From: Panagrolaimus kolymaensis
Taxonomy: Eukaryota; Nematoda; Chromadorea; Rhabditida; Panagrolaimidae
Assembly: GCA_028622995.1 (NCBI GenBank)
Contig: JAJQJQ010000047.1
Span: 1,612,001 to 1,676,000, forward strand
DNA length: 64,000 nucleotides
Direction of reading: 5' to 3'
In this document: positions 1 through 10,710 of the stretch, piece after piece
Layout: each line of letters begins with the position of its first letter
Numbering within the stretch: the stretch's first letter is position 1
The notes under the pieces: generated by a model
What the model was told of the DNA's origin: nothing
The model's input: only the letters and a program-made list of their open reading frames with translations
The model's database searches: none
Translations under genes and position numbers: made by a program

Positions 1-204
1 ATAATCAAACAGTGTTGGAAACGTTTGCTACGGGGTTATATTATGGATTATTTCAACCAAAATCCAAGTCAACTATTGAAGTACGAGCTGGAAATCTACC
101 GAGCTTTTCCGCGATATCATTAAGCTTTTTTCCACAAAACAGTTCGCTTTCGTATTTTATGAATAAAAGAGACATTAATCGTCAAAATTCTAGAGTATAA
201 AACT
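1..204. other. Window edge, no supported gene
   Basis: Short open frames occur on both strands here but none has a recognisable domain or splice-linked partner. The stretch is the upstream flank of the gene that starts at 205. Confidence 0.4.
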
Positions 205-978
205 ATGCCTAAAATTATTCTTACTATGGAAAATCCTTTATTTGCTATAAATATATTGGATATGCAACAAAATGGAGTGTATGCATTTGAGTTATCTGAA
301 GAATTACTCAATGATAAAATACAAGTTACATTTGGTGATGATCCAAGAAGCTTGATTGCAATTTATGCTGACAAAAATTTAACCCAACCATTGAATATAC
401 AACTAATGAAAATCGGATTGGATTATTTTACTAGGTAATCAAATTCTTTTTATAATCTAAGCATAGGTTTAAAAAAACAGGTGAAAATGGAAAATAGTAA
501 TTTTTTAATTTGCCTTTTTTGGCCTGGCATATAACTTTAAATTTTTTTTAGCATTTTTACTTTTGATATTCCTTCAATTTTTATTTACACATTTATTAAT
601 CCCAATCAAGAATTAAATCTAATATCATTAATAGTCAGAACCAAAAAAGGTACTTTTTTTTTTATTTGAATTACTTACTAAAAAAACATATATATTTCCA
701 ACTTTTTCATTTTAGCTCATACCAAAAATTGTATATTTGATGATACAATTTTTTATATGAATATGAATTTAGCTAATTTTAATTTTGATCAAAAAATTTA
801 TATTGGTAAAGGGTCAATGATTTCAAATTCTTATGGCCCATGCGAAATTTTACTAGTTAATAGTGATTATTTTCATAAAAATTTTGTAATTCAATGGTTG
901 TGGACAAATACAAAAAATGAAAAAATTGAAATATTTGAAAGTTACAATAAAACAGAAAAATTGTTAGAATTCAAGTAA
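205..978 (+). CDS. Unrecognised ~196-aa protein, 3 exons
   Basis: Exons 205-434, 552-649 and 716-978 join in frame across two AT-rich introns with GT/AG ends, giving about 196 residues that end in LLEFK. There is no signal peptide. I do not recognise the family. Reality is supported by a second, broken copy of its first 33 codons at 1755-2041 (shared pattern: LTM, then NIL-MQQN, then FELSEE). The next gene lies 25 bp downstream on the same strand. The third exon is rich in Asn, Phe and Lys. Function unknown. Confidence 0.6.
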
Positions 979-1003
979 TAAATATTTTTTAAAATTGCAA
1001 ATT

Positions 1004-1573
1004 ATGAATAAGTTTAATTGCATTGGTTTAATTTATTTTATTTTTATCTTAATAATAAAAATTTTAAGCGATATTGAAGCAGAAACTTTGCAAAATTTAG
1101 TTCTTGGTTCAATTTTTTATGTTGTTATAATTCCTGCCCATTCAAGTTTAGTTTTAAAAAATTTAATGTCATTAAACGATTTTGGCGAACCTCCAGTTAT
1201 TTCTACCCCTACCTTTTCTATATTTGAAACAAATAATTATGGAAGGTTAGAAAATACTTCGTTTACTAGTTTTCAATATATAATAGAAAATATAAACACG
1301 ATATTTACTGTCAATAAATTTGATGTTTCAAAATTTGGGTCAATGGAAATTTTGGATGATTTTGGTAATACTAGAAAGTAAGAAACTATTTTAAAAAAAT
1401 TTATAAAATTATAAATAAAATTAATTTAATTATTCAGGGTTACAGCTGTTTATCAAACATTTGAATTTTATTCAACAAATCTTACTTTGATTTTTTATGA
1501 ACCAAATAAAGGCTTTAAAGGAATTCAATTTTATATTAATGCATTTTTTAATGCTTCAAAATCTTTAGTTTAA
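1004..1573 (+). CDS. Unrecognised secreted ~170-aa protein
   Basis: Exons 1004-1377 and 1438-1573 join as AA|G, giving K then VTAVYQ. The start at 1004 (MNKFNCIGLIYF) gives an N-terminal hydrophobic stretch that looks like a signal peptide ending near residue 25 (SDIEA). The remainder is Asn- and Phe-rich with several N-x-S/T sites, consistent with a secreted glycoprotein. No family is recognised. It begins 25 bp after the preceding gene's stop, on the same strand. Confidence 0.55.
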
Positions 1574-1754
1574 TTTTTTATTATGGCCAGAACGAAAAAA
1601 AGAAACTGGAAAAAAGTGTTTTTAAATTAAATTTTGAAAATTTGTTAATTATTTTTAAATCCTAGTTTGAACTTGTTTGCTGCGGTTACATGCAAAGTTA
1701 GTGAAATAAATATTTTTGTTGTTTATTTTCCGCTGATTATTGTGATATTTTTTG

Positions 1755-2041
1755 CCTAAAAATCATTCTCACTACCAGAGCTGTCGTTTTTTCGATTTTC
1801 GATTCGATTTTCGATTCGATTTTCGATTCGATTTTTCGATTTTCGGTCCACCGAATCAAAAATCGAATCGAAGAAATTTCGATTTCGATTCGGTGCACCG
1901 AAAATCGATTCGAAGAAATTTCGGTGCACCGAAAGCTCTGCTCACTATGGATAAACCTTTATTGGGAAAGAATATATTGAATATGCAACAAAATGCAGTT
2001 AATTCATTTGAACTTTCTGAAGAAATATTAAAAACTTTGTA
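1755..2041 (+). pseudogene. Truncated paralogue of the 205-978 gene split by an inserted element
   Basis: The stretch 1755-1775 plus 1941-2041 matches the first exon of the gene at 205 (CCTAAAAAT-CATTCTCACTATGG compared with CCTAAAATTATTCTTACTATGG). The shared protein pattern is LTM, NIL, MQQN, FELSEE. The initiator ATG is TTG here, a 165-bp element is inserted after about seven codons, and a TAG stop ends the frame at 2041. It is therefore a relic, not a working gene. Confidence 0.75.
1776..1940. mobile_element. 165-bp foldback MITE-like element with TCGATTTTCGAT repeats
   Basis: The ends are inverted (CAGAGCT and AGCTCTG). They are flanked by near-identical 8-bp direct repeats, CTCACTAC (1768-1775) and CTCACTAT (1941-1948). 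Deleting element and one repeat restores the paralogous gene sequence, so this is an insertion. The interior is an iterated, largely self-complementary TTTTCGATTCGA motif with GGTGCACCGAAA copies. An 8-bp duplication fits hAT-type transposition. It codes for nothing. Confidence 0.8.
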
Positions 2042-2436
2042 GCCCATTATTTGTATAAAAGTTGCGTGGTTAAATTGAAAGGCGCAACAACATTTTTTTC
2101 CTCTCCAAATCTTTTCAAACTTTAAAAAAAAGTGAAGGAACGTAATAGAAAAAAATATTTTGTGAGTTGAGTTCTTAAATAAATAAAAAAAAAGCAAACC
2201 GAAAGGAGGAATTCTTCAATTCAAGCAAAAATAACATTTTTTTATCCTAGAATAAACGTCATTTTAAAAACTAAGTAAAAAGTTTTTTTGTTTAATAAAT
2301 GTTTGTTTAAAAAAAACTTGGATTTTTTCTTTGACAATTTATGATTTGGAATTTGAGAGGAAGAGGCGGCAGCAATTTTTGAATGCATCCACTAACTTTC
2401 GTGAAGAACAAAGGCATTTTTATTGGACAAAAAACA

Positions 2437-2465
2437 GGAGGAGTTTTAAAAAAGTTATATAAAAC
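2437..2465 (+). promoter_or_regulatory. Core promoter of LysM gene 1 (TATA box)
   Basis: GGAGGAGTTTTAAAAAAG is followed by TATATAAAACGCATATA. The same block precedes LysM gene 5 (20368-20402), and related blocks precede genes 2-4. The distance from TATA box to ATG is about 91 bp in both gene 1 and gene 5. Confidence 0.65.
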
Positions 2466-2548
2466 GCATATATTTTTTTGTGATATCAAACCATTCACTT
2501 TTGTAAAATTATTTTCTATTTCTTTTCAACTTAAACTTACTTTAAAAA

Positions 2549-2811
2549 ATGAAATTCTTCACTTACATTTTGGTTGTTGCCGCAATCATTTGCTGCTTTT
2601 CTTTTTACGTTGCCGAAGCTTATACAGTTAAAAAGGATGATAGCTGTTGGGGAATTGCAAATGCAAATGGAATGAACCTTGATGCTTTTATGGCTAAAAA
2701 TAATGGTTTACAATGTAATCCACTTGTGGTAAGTTTTAAGATTTTTGTGTTGTTAAATTTTTATTGTATTTATTAAATTTCTTTTAGATTGGTGCCAATG
2801 TTAATCTTTAA
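2549..2811 (+). CDS. Secreted single-LysM protein 1
   Basis: Exons are 2549-2728 and 2788-2811, encoding 67 residues. A signal peptide covers residues 1-24 (MKFFTYILVV to YVAEA), followed at once by one LysM domain. It shows YTVKKDDSCW, the A-N-GM helix region, and CNPLV, and closes on IGANVNL. Two cysteines (DSCW and QCNP) sit as in disulfide-bonded LysM modules. LysM binds N-acetylglucosamine polymers such as chitin or peptidoglycan, so a secreted lectin-like role is likely. The last seven codons lie on a 24-nt exon, as in the four relatives. It is closest to gene 5 at 20482 in both promoter and length. Confidence 0.85.
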
Positions 2812-3482
2812 ACTTTTCTTTCTTTCTATCACTGTTCTGGCTGGGCTTCATATAATTTTATTAATTAAAAATGTTAAATCTAAAAAATTAAATATCTTTA
2901 AATATTTATAATTTCGATTGTCAAAAATAGTATGTATTTTTATTTGAAATAAATTAATTCTTGCGTAAATTTATGCCTTCTTATTCTTAAAATTTTATTT
3001 GCCCATTTATTGATTGAAAGCTACTTGGTAGGTGCAATGAACGATCTCTAAAAAACGCTAAAAACTAAAAAAATAAATGAAATAGAAAAATGGATGTGTC
3101 TCAGTCTAAAGTTTAGAATTTTTTGATAATAATGACGAATTGCCCTTTTGAGTGAATTTCGAGTCGTACACAAAAAAGAAAACAAAGTTCATTGTTAGCC
3201 ATAAAATAAATAAAACCAATATTTATTTAAAGTTTTTTCTTTGTTAAAATTGTTTCCTTTATTTTTGCAAAGTTTTAAACATTTTTTGCAGTTCTTTAAG
3301 AAGCTTTTTAAAAGCTTTAAGTAATTATTTTAAGTTTTTATCACAAATTATTATTTTGAGTGAAACTTTTACAAAACATGAAAAAAATAATTGAATGCAA
3401 GTAACACCTGAAGAAATAGTTTGACATTTATTTTTATCAAACATTTTTAAAATATTAAAATAAAAATATAACAAATTTTTTT
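2812..3482. other. Intergenic between LysM gene 1 and P450
   Basis: AT-rich sequence with the convergent 3' flanks of the two genes. I see no coding or repeat signal. Confidence 0.5.
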
Positions 3483-5314
3483 TTACTTAAAACGTTTTTC
3501 TAAAAGCACTGTTATTTTTTCAGGACTTTGAATAGCAATTCCATTCATTTTTAAATTATCTTCAGTTTCAAAGCATTTTCGAATAAAATATTTTTGTAAA
3601 ATTTTAATCAATGCCAATTTTATTTGTAAAACTGCAAGTCTTCTACCAATGCATTCGCGAGGTCCACCTCCAAATGGATAATAAGACTTTTGTTGAATGT
3701 GAGTAAAATCATTAAATCGTTCAGGTTTAAATTCATTCACATCTTCACCCCATATACTTTTGTCGAAATGAAGGGTATAAAGGTCCAAAACAACACAGAC
3801 ATTTTTTTCGATTGGAATATTTGACGATCCAATGGTTGTAGGAATTTGGCATTCACGAGTGGCGGCACTTAAAAAAATAAAATAGGTTTTTGTGAATTAA
3901 ATTTAAAAAATGCACTAAAATAAAATATTTAAAACTCACGATGCTGATATTGGATAAAATCTCAATGCTTCTCTAATTACTAAATCAACATATCGAAGGG
4001 AACATAAATCTTCATAAGTAATAACTTTGTTTTTGTTTCCATCATTTCCACAAATATCTTCAATTTCTTCAAACAATTTTTCTTGAATTTCAGGATATTT
4101 TGCAAGAAACCAAGTTATTATAGCCATAGTATTTGCAGTTGTATCAAATCCACCTACAACAAATATAAAACATTGAGCTGTAATTTCTTCATTGGTTAAT
4201 TTTTTTGGAATTTTCATATTTGTTTTTTGAAATGCTTCATCCACAACTGAATCATCTTCAGCATCGAGGAAGACATCAATGAAATCAATCGAAGCTGAAG
4301 AAGAAGATTCATTTTCCGTTGGGTTATTTAACTAAAAAAGCTTAAATAATTAAATTTTCTTAAAAGTTAATATTTGTGATTGATTTTTACCCTTTCTTTT
4401 TTGCGATTTTCAACGGTGACATAAAGTTGATAAATTAAATCCCTCATTGGAACTTTAATAAATGAACCCATAGCGAAAAAAATTTTACGCAAAATTGGTC
4501 CAAGAATTGGAAAAACATAAGCCAAATAATCTATTGGAGTATTTGAAAATTTCCAAAGTAATTGTTTAATCAATTCCGTATTGGGATTATTAAATTGACG
4601 AGTGTCTTTTTGTCCCAATGCAACTCGAGAAATTATATCCATAGTGAATTCATGAAAATATGGAAGAATATTGAATGGTTTTCCATTTTCAAAAGCTTTA
4701 TCCAAAAATGAAAGAGTCACATTCGCAGTATCTTCAATTGCTGGAAGCATCTAAAATTTTTGCAATCAAAAAAAGCTTTTATTTTTTAAATCAATCAAAC
4801 AAACTCTTTTTAAATTTGTTACTGTAAAGCATTGATTTGCAATAGTTCGAAGTCGCTTCCATCGAGAACCTCTTGCATTAAAAATATTCACCCTTGGTTC
4901 GGTATCAACATTTCCAACAATGGGATTTAATTTTCGTGCATAAAAATATTCAAATTTTTTTACAAATACTTCATGAGCTATTTCAGGATCAGATACAACC
5001 AAAATTTTTCGTTGACCTTCATTATATCCAAAAATGGAGCCAAATTGTTTTGTCCAATCACGAAATATAAACATATTTGGATATTTTGGATCGAAAACGA
5101 GATGGGCTTGATTTTCTAATGAATTTCTTTTTAAATCATATGGGCCCGGAATTCCTCGACGCTTCCAATAATATGAATCATAAACACATTTCCTTTAAAA
5201 TACATTGATTTTTAGTTATCGTAATCCCTTTGAATCAAAAAATAAAACTCACAAATAAAAAATTATAAACGAAGTTACAGCAATAACAAAAAGGGCAAAC
5301 ATCAATGCAGCCAT
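3483..5314 (-). CDS. Cytochrome P450, CYP13/CYP3-clan-like
   Basis: Five exons (5314-5253, 5192-4805, 4750-4391, 4331-3940, 3867-3483) join in frame to about 528 residues, the normal P450 size. An N-terminal membrane anchor (MAALMFALFVIAV) and a proline-rich GIPGP follow. The I-helix shows VVGGFDTTANT, the K-helix EALR, then FKPERF and the haem loop PFGGGPRECIG with its cysteine. All key residues are present, so an active ER-bound haem monooxygenase is expected. The phrase LYTLHFDKSIWGEDVNEF resembles nematode CYP13/CYP3-clan enzymes, which oxidise xenobiotics or lipids. The exon 2 donor is an unusual GTTTGT. Confidence 0.92.
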
Positions 5315-6874
5315 TCTTATTGTAATTATGAGAACTTTGTTTCTGATCAAACAAAAAAATTAATATATATACCTGCACTTTTAAAATTAATGAACGCTCA
5401 CTTTTATCTATGAACGCCATTTACTCATTCAAAAAAAAAACGGGTTTTCATGTGGCGCTTTTATTTTTTTTTGGTTAAATTACAACTTTACTAAAAGATG
5501 ATTGATAGTAGTAATTTGGTAGTATTCAATGACAAAAAAAATCATAAGACTAGAAAAATGTTTCTTTTTTTCCGTTTGATGCGTGATTTAATGTGTAAAT
5601 ATTTTTTTAATTTCTGTCAGTTCCTTGTTTTTCAAAAAAAATAATTCTCTGTTGTAATAATTTATCGAAAAAAAATAAGAGACGTTAAACGATTTTAACA
5701 GTTTTGAAAGGGTTAATATTTTTCCGTCTCGGTTTTGTCATCTTTAGCAACTCAAATCTATTTTACATATATTTAAATGCATTAAGCAAAATATTTAAAT
5801 TTGAAGCCCAAAATATTTTTTCGCCAAAATCATAATCCCATAAATTTTATAACAATTCAACCAATCAACCGAATCACCACTTTTCATAGATTTAGGATTT
5901 AATAACTCGATTGATATTTGACTATTTATCCTACAGCTAAAATTAACTATTTTTATAAACACATTCGTCATTCTTTTTTTTTTGAATCCATGAGTTATTA
6001 AATTATTTTTATTAATATTGTACTTTTTAGAATTATTTAAGTTTAGAAAAAAACAGAAGCCTGATGAGTTATTTAAACAATCTACGAAACTATTAAAACA
6101 TTTTTATAGCAATTATGACCGAAATAATACCATGGTAGCTGACTTAAATTGTATCAATAAAATTCTTAATCTATCATTATTTTTTAACTTTATTTTTTTA
6201 GCTCTCTGAAAAATTTTACAAAATTTATTTTGTCTTTTTTTCCTCCAAAATTAAAATATTACTCAGTTTTTAACAAAAAATTTACAAAAGAAGAAACAAA
6301 ATATTCAAAAATTTATATATATAAAAAGGAAACACAAAAAAAGTGGAAGGTTTTCAACTTTTTTCAAATCAATAATAAAAATTTCTTAGGAAGAAAGCAG
6401 CTAGCTGGATGTGTTTTCCTGAGCGTTCACGTGTATAAACGGACGAACACTTGCTTTAACGCTTTTTATTGTCATTTATTTTTTTAGCTTTCTGTAAAAA
6501 AATAAAAAAAGAATCGTCTTTTTATTTACATGACCAATACTTTAAAAAAATGTTAATCAAAGATAATATAAAAAAACTTCCATGTGCGCTAAAAAGTGCT
6601 TTCGAACTTCCAAGTTTCCACTTCCATTAACTTCCCATTACCAATTCCAAAAAATTCCTCTATAAACTTCTAAGTTGTCATATAATTTTATTGTGGAATT
6701 AATCCATATATACCATATTATTAATGTGAACTATTGACGTTAAAACTTAATATGGTACTTTCCGATTGATGTCTTTCAAATTTAATGCATGTCCCTTAAA
6801 CTACCAATTTAATTGAATTTGATAATAAATATGTATATGCGATTATTTTCTACTGAACTACATATACATAGAAT
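5315..6874. other. Intergenic upstream of P450
   Basis: AT-rich, with only short open frames of low complexity (Lys/Phe/Asn-rich). I see no gene, RNA or clear repeat. Confidence 0.5.
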
Positions 6875-6949
6875 GTGTGGTGTGTGGTGCCTTTCCTAGA
6901 AAAAAATAAAGAAATTACAACCAAACATTATTTTTTTTCAAAGTTATCG

Positions 6950-7114
6950 ATGGAACAACTCTTTTTCGCCACTTTCAAATTTAAAAAAAGAGAAGCCATA
7001 TTAAAATTTTTCAAATCTACTTCTAAACCATTTTCGAAACGATGTATTAAATTTAAATCTGGATCATTCATTACCACAATTTCAGTTATTTCTGGTCGCT
7101 CCTCCAATTTCTGA
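6950..7114 (+). pseudogene. C-terminal relic of the membrane protein at 7876
   Basis: The frame reads KKREAILKFFKSTSKPFSKRCIKFKSG and matches the end of the 414-aa membrane protein (YREAIFKFIKFLFKSAS, then LERYIKLKSG), including the Ser/Thr/Ile tail. Nothing matching the remaining ~350 residues precedes it, so it is a duplicated tail or a decayed tandem copy. Confidence 0.7.
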
Positions 7115-7875
7115 TCTAACTTTTTTTTAAATCTGCGTTTTTTTTCCGATTTGTTTTCGAATATTGATAATGTACTGTAAAAAATTAAAATATTACCATT
7201 TTGTCCACAAAGTCATTAAAATAAAAAAATAATTATATTTTTGATGGCACACCTCGGTATTTTATTTTATTATTATTTGCTCCTATTACCCACTCACATT
7301 TGTGACTCATTCAAATAAAAAACAATGATGTAAAATTTTTTTTTTAATAATGTATACTTGATATGCTTATGGTATCCATTTTGGAGGTAGAGTATTATGG
7401 TTAATGGTTTTAAAAAATAATAATATTGAATTATATCGCAACTTTAAAAGGGCGGGAGCTACTAAATGTATGTAGTTTTAACTTTAAAGCTTGAAAAATG
7501 AAGAAATAAAAGTAATTCCCAAAATTAATGTTATTTTTTAAAGAAATAAATGGATTTCTTTTTCAAATACTTTGAATATCGTAAAATATAAATTTATTTC
7601 ATTCGAATTATTTTTAATGTGAAAAAATGAACATTGATGAAAGAAATTTTTTTAATTGAATTGCTCGAGGCTTTTTTTGAGTAATACACCGACAGTATTT
7701 AATAGCTTTAATAAAAGTAATAGTATTCAATTATCTTCAGCTTTGTGGGAGTCACATGTATGTTTGTGTAAAAGTATAAAGCATAGAAAATAAAATTAAA
7801 AGATACAGTTATTCACAATTTTTTTATATTAACTTGGAATTCTTTATTTTTTTGATATTGTTAAACTAGAGAAAA
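7115..7875. other. Intergenic
   Basis: AT-rich spacer between the relic and the intact membrane-protein gene. I see nothing supportable. Confidence 0.45.
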
Positions 7876-9120
7876 ATGGCGAAATCTAAGATGATTTTTT
7901 GCCATGTTCCTGGAAGTCTATTGAAAAAATGGCAAGATATAACTAAAGTACAATGTAATTTTATCAATTTTGCTATATGGCTCAACAACGATTTCCATTT
8001 CGGATATGTTTGTGTGGCTCTTTTAACCATTATCATAATTATCTCAATTTTTGGTAAAATTAAAGAAAATTATCGTTGGTTTATTCTCAATCAAGCTTTA
8101 TGGGATTTGTTGATGTGTTATGATTATATTGATAACAATAAATTTATAACTTACTTTTTCCAAAATTTCTCACAAGAAACGCGGGGTTTTGAACGCTTCG
8201 TTCCTGTTGGATATGATACTTTAATTGATAAAATTATGGTTACTCAACCATACTCATCCTTGTTTATGCTATGTTCAACACGATTTATGTGTTTGTTTTT
8301 TATGCGTTTTTATGAAAAACTTACTCAAAAACGAAGAATTCTATATTTTATTTTATCTTTTAATTTTATTTGTATCTTCGTTCATATTAATTATTTTCTT
8401 GAAATTTTCACCAGAGATCGAGTAACGTATTTGGATGGGCTTTGTAAAGCTAAAGAAGGCCCAATTCGCCAAATATGGGATGAATGTAATGCAATTAATA
8501 GACAATATTTTTATCCAGATTTTTGGCAAAATGTTTTAAAAGTTCTGTATACTATATTTACTTTTACCGTAGAATTTAAACCCCCATTCTTTTTATTATC
8601 TTCTATCATCGCAACTTTCATGATTATTTTTAAAATAGGGAAACAAGCGAAATTTCAATTGAAACACAATCCCAAAGATTTTTTAAACTCCCTTCGAGTT
8701 TCGTCGGTTATGGCTCTTCAAACTTTGCTATATATTTTTGTTTTCTTTTTTTCTTTATTAAAATCACTTGATTCGTTTAAAGTTTTATTTAATATAATAA
8801 TTGAATATTCTGTAACTAAAGAAGATTGTAATAGTTATGCTACTTTATGTTTAGTACTTCCAGAATGGATGTGGTCGGATACTTATGGTCTTGCGGATCC
8901 CAGAATAATACAGACGGTTGTTCAACTTCGTATTTTTCTTGAATCTATAATTGTTTTATCCCTCATGACGGGATATCGAGAAGCCATATTTAAATTTATC
9001 AAATTTCTTTTCAAATCTGCTTCGAATCCATTGGAACGATATATTAAACTAAAATCTGGTTTTTCCAAAACCCAAGTTACTATTATTTCCAGCTCTTCTA
9101 CAAAGTCTATCGTTTCGTAA
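7876..9120 (+). CDS. Intronless multi-pass membrane protein, putative chemoreceptor-like
   Basis: A single uninterrupted 414-codon frame, unusual here because most neighbours are split by introns. Hydrophobic segments lie near residues 42-58, 85-100, 150-172, 210-232, 255-280 and 325-345, separated by charged loops. This resembles a serpentine receptor, but I see no diagnostic rhodopsin or nematode Sr-family motif. The C-terminal tail is Ser/Thr-rich (IISSSSTKSIVS), as in many receptors. Loop cysteines (LCKA, DECN, EDCN, YATLC) could form disulfides. A decayed copy of its tail lies 0.8 kb upstream. It may be retroposed or belong to an intron-poor family. The exact class is uncertain. Confidence 0.65.
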   Translation: MAKSKMIFCHVPGSLLKKWQDITKVQCNFINFAIWLNNDFHFGYVCVALLTIIIIISIFGKIKENYRWFILNQALWDLLMCYDYIDNNKFITYFFQNFSQETRGFERFVPVGYDTLIDKIMVTQPYSSLFMLCSTRFMCLFFMRFYEKLTQKRRILYFILSFNFICIFVHINYFLEIFTRDRVTYLDGLCKAKEGPIRQIWDECNAINRQYFYPDFWQNVLKVLYTIFTFTVEFKPPFFLLSSIIATFMIIFKIGKQAKFQLKHNPKDFLNSLRVSSVMALQTLLYIFVFFFSLLKSLDSFKVLFNIIIEYSVTKEDCNSYATLCLVLPEWMWSDTYGLADPRIIQTVVQLRIFLESIIVLSLMTGYREAIFKFIKFLFKSASNPLERYIKLKSGFSKTQVTIISSSSTKSIVS

Positions 9121-9952
9121 TTTTATTTTTTTGTTCGTTTTTGTAAAAATAATAAACTGATTCAATCAAAATTGAACGTTCACACATTTTTATAAACATA
9201 TTTTGGTTAATAGCATTGACAAAATTAATTTTTGTGATGGTTAAAATAAACTAGACAACTTTGCTTGAATGCTTAAGAAATATCATCGATGGAAATAACT
9301 TACCGATGCGAATTTTAAAGCCAAGTTAATTGCAAAATTGAAAGAAACTTTTCAGCTTTTTGTTGTTGCAATTATTTCATTTGTTTGATAGAATTGGTTA
9401 AACTTCTTGCAAGGAAGAAGATGATTTTTAACTAAAAATGTTGGCCGAAGTCCAGATTGAGATGAAAATTCATTCACTAAAAACTTTAAAGTTTTCAAAA
9501 AAATGTACACTAAAATGTAAGTGGATGACTAAGAAGCTTACAACTTTTTTTATGACGAAAAATTAACTGAACTGATTCATTCACTTTGTAAATATTTTGC
9601 TAGTTTTTTGTGAAACTTAAAGGATTTTTCCTCGTTACCCACACAAAATAAAAGACAAACATTAGATTTTTTTAAAGTCTCTTTCCTTTTTGTAGTACTT
9701 TTTTTTGTTATTTTAAAGAACTTACTTTGAACTTAAGTAAATATTTAAAATTCCTAATGACAAATTTTTTTAACTACAATAATTTTTTTTGTATAAATAC
9801 TTTCAAACTTTCTTATTGATCGTATAAAACAAGAGTTTAATCTTAATTTTAACTGAAACCTTATTTTTTTTAATTCCCGGATTTTGTTTCATTGCTGCTA
9901 GAGATTTTTTATTTCTAACGAAAAACATTTATTTCTAACTTAAAAATTAAAA
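9121..9952. other. Upstream region of mucin-like gene 1
   Basis: Intergenic AT-rich DNA. The 3' half (about 9480-9950) resembles the region upstream of the paralogue at 16352: a GGATGA--A-GAAGCTTACAA block, ACTTACTTTGAACTTAAGTAAATAT, and a GTATAAA box. It therefore carries a duplicated promoter. Confidence 0.55.
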
Positions 9953-10354
9953 ATGAATAAAATTATTTTCATTACTTTATTAGTTTTTATTTCTGCGTTT
10001 AATTTTGGATTAACAGCGCCATTGGAGAATGTTGCGAAGACGACTTTTAGTACTACTGTAGGGCCAACTTCAAACATGCCACAAAGTCTTTCAACTTTCT
10101 CCCCATTGATCGCTGATGGTGGCTCCAACCCAACTTCATCGGATGCTGGAAATGTTCCATCCGAAGAAACCATCCCAAACGGTGAAAAACATCCATCGAA
10201 TTCAACCATGAATCCAACAGAAACATCAGATAACACAGTTTCTGAGGAAAATCCAGCTACTCCATCTCCTCTGAATCATGCAACTTCAACAACATTATTA
10301 TCCATTTCAGCAATTATTTTGCCAATAATTACTTTCTGTATTTTTAAAAATTAA
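9953..10354 (+). CDS. Secreted Ser/Thr/Pro-rich surface protein, probably GPI-anchored (copy 1)
   Basis: A single-exon 133-residue frame. An N-terminal signal peptide (MNKIIFITLLVFISAFNFG, cleavage near TAP) is followed by a low-complexity, acidic middle rich in Ser, Thr, Pro and Asn that suits O-glycosylation. A C-terminal hydrophobic run (LLSISAIILPIITFCIF) ending in KN is typical of a GPI-attachment signal. The motif STFSPLIADGGS is shared with the copy at 16352. No enzyme domain is visible. It lies inside the LysM cluster, so a surface-coat or secreted-interface role is plausible. Confidence 0.75.
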   Translation: MNKIIFITLLVFISAFNFGLTAPLENVAKTTFSTTVGPTSNMPQSLSTFSPLIADGGSNPTSSDAGNVPSEETIPNGEKHPSNSTMNPTETSDNTVSEENPATPSPLNHATSTTLLSISAIILPIITFCIFKN

Positions 10355-10702
10355 AATAAATAATTATTTTTATTCATTATTTTCATCGCTGTGTTGTTTT
10401 TTAAAAGCCTCTTTTTTCATCGATCTTTTTTTGCTAAAATAAAAATTATTTTATTCCATTCTTATAACTCCGTGAATCTTAAAATCAGTAGTAATTTTTG
10501 GTACTTGAAAAATTGTTTTGAAAGTTATCGAAAAATTAGCATACTTTGTTTCTAAAAGAATGGAATTTCATATATCCTTTCATCATAAAAAATTTGAAAA
10601 TAGTGAAACAATAGAAGGTCACAAAAATTAAGAACAACTCGACCTCAAAGACTAAAAAAATGGTAAGCTGTTTCTTAAAGGAAAATGTAAGATTTGAGTT
10701 TG

Positions 10703-10710
10703 GCTGTCAA
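10703..10710. repeat. Left 8-bp target-site duplication (GCTGTCAA)
   Basis: GCTGTCAA directly abuts the left end of the 2.3-kb element and is repeated exactly at 13049-13056. Confidence 0.8.
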
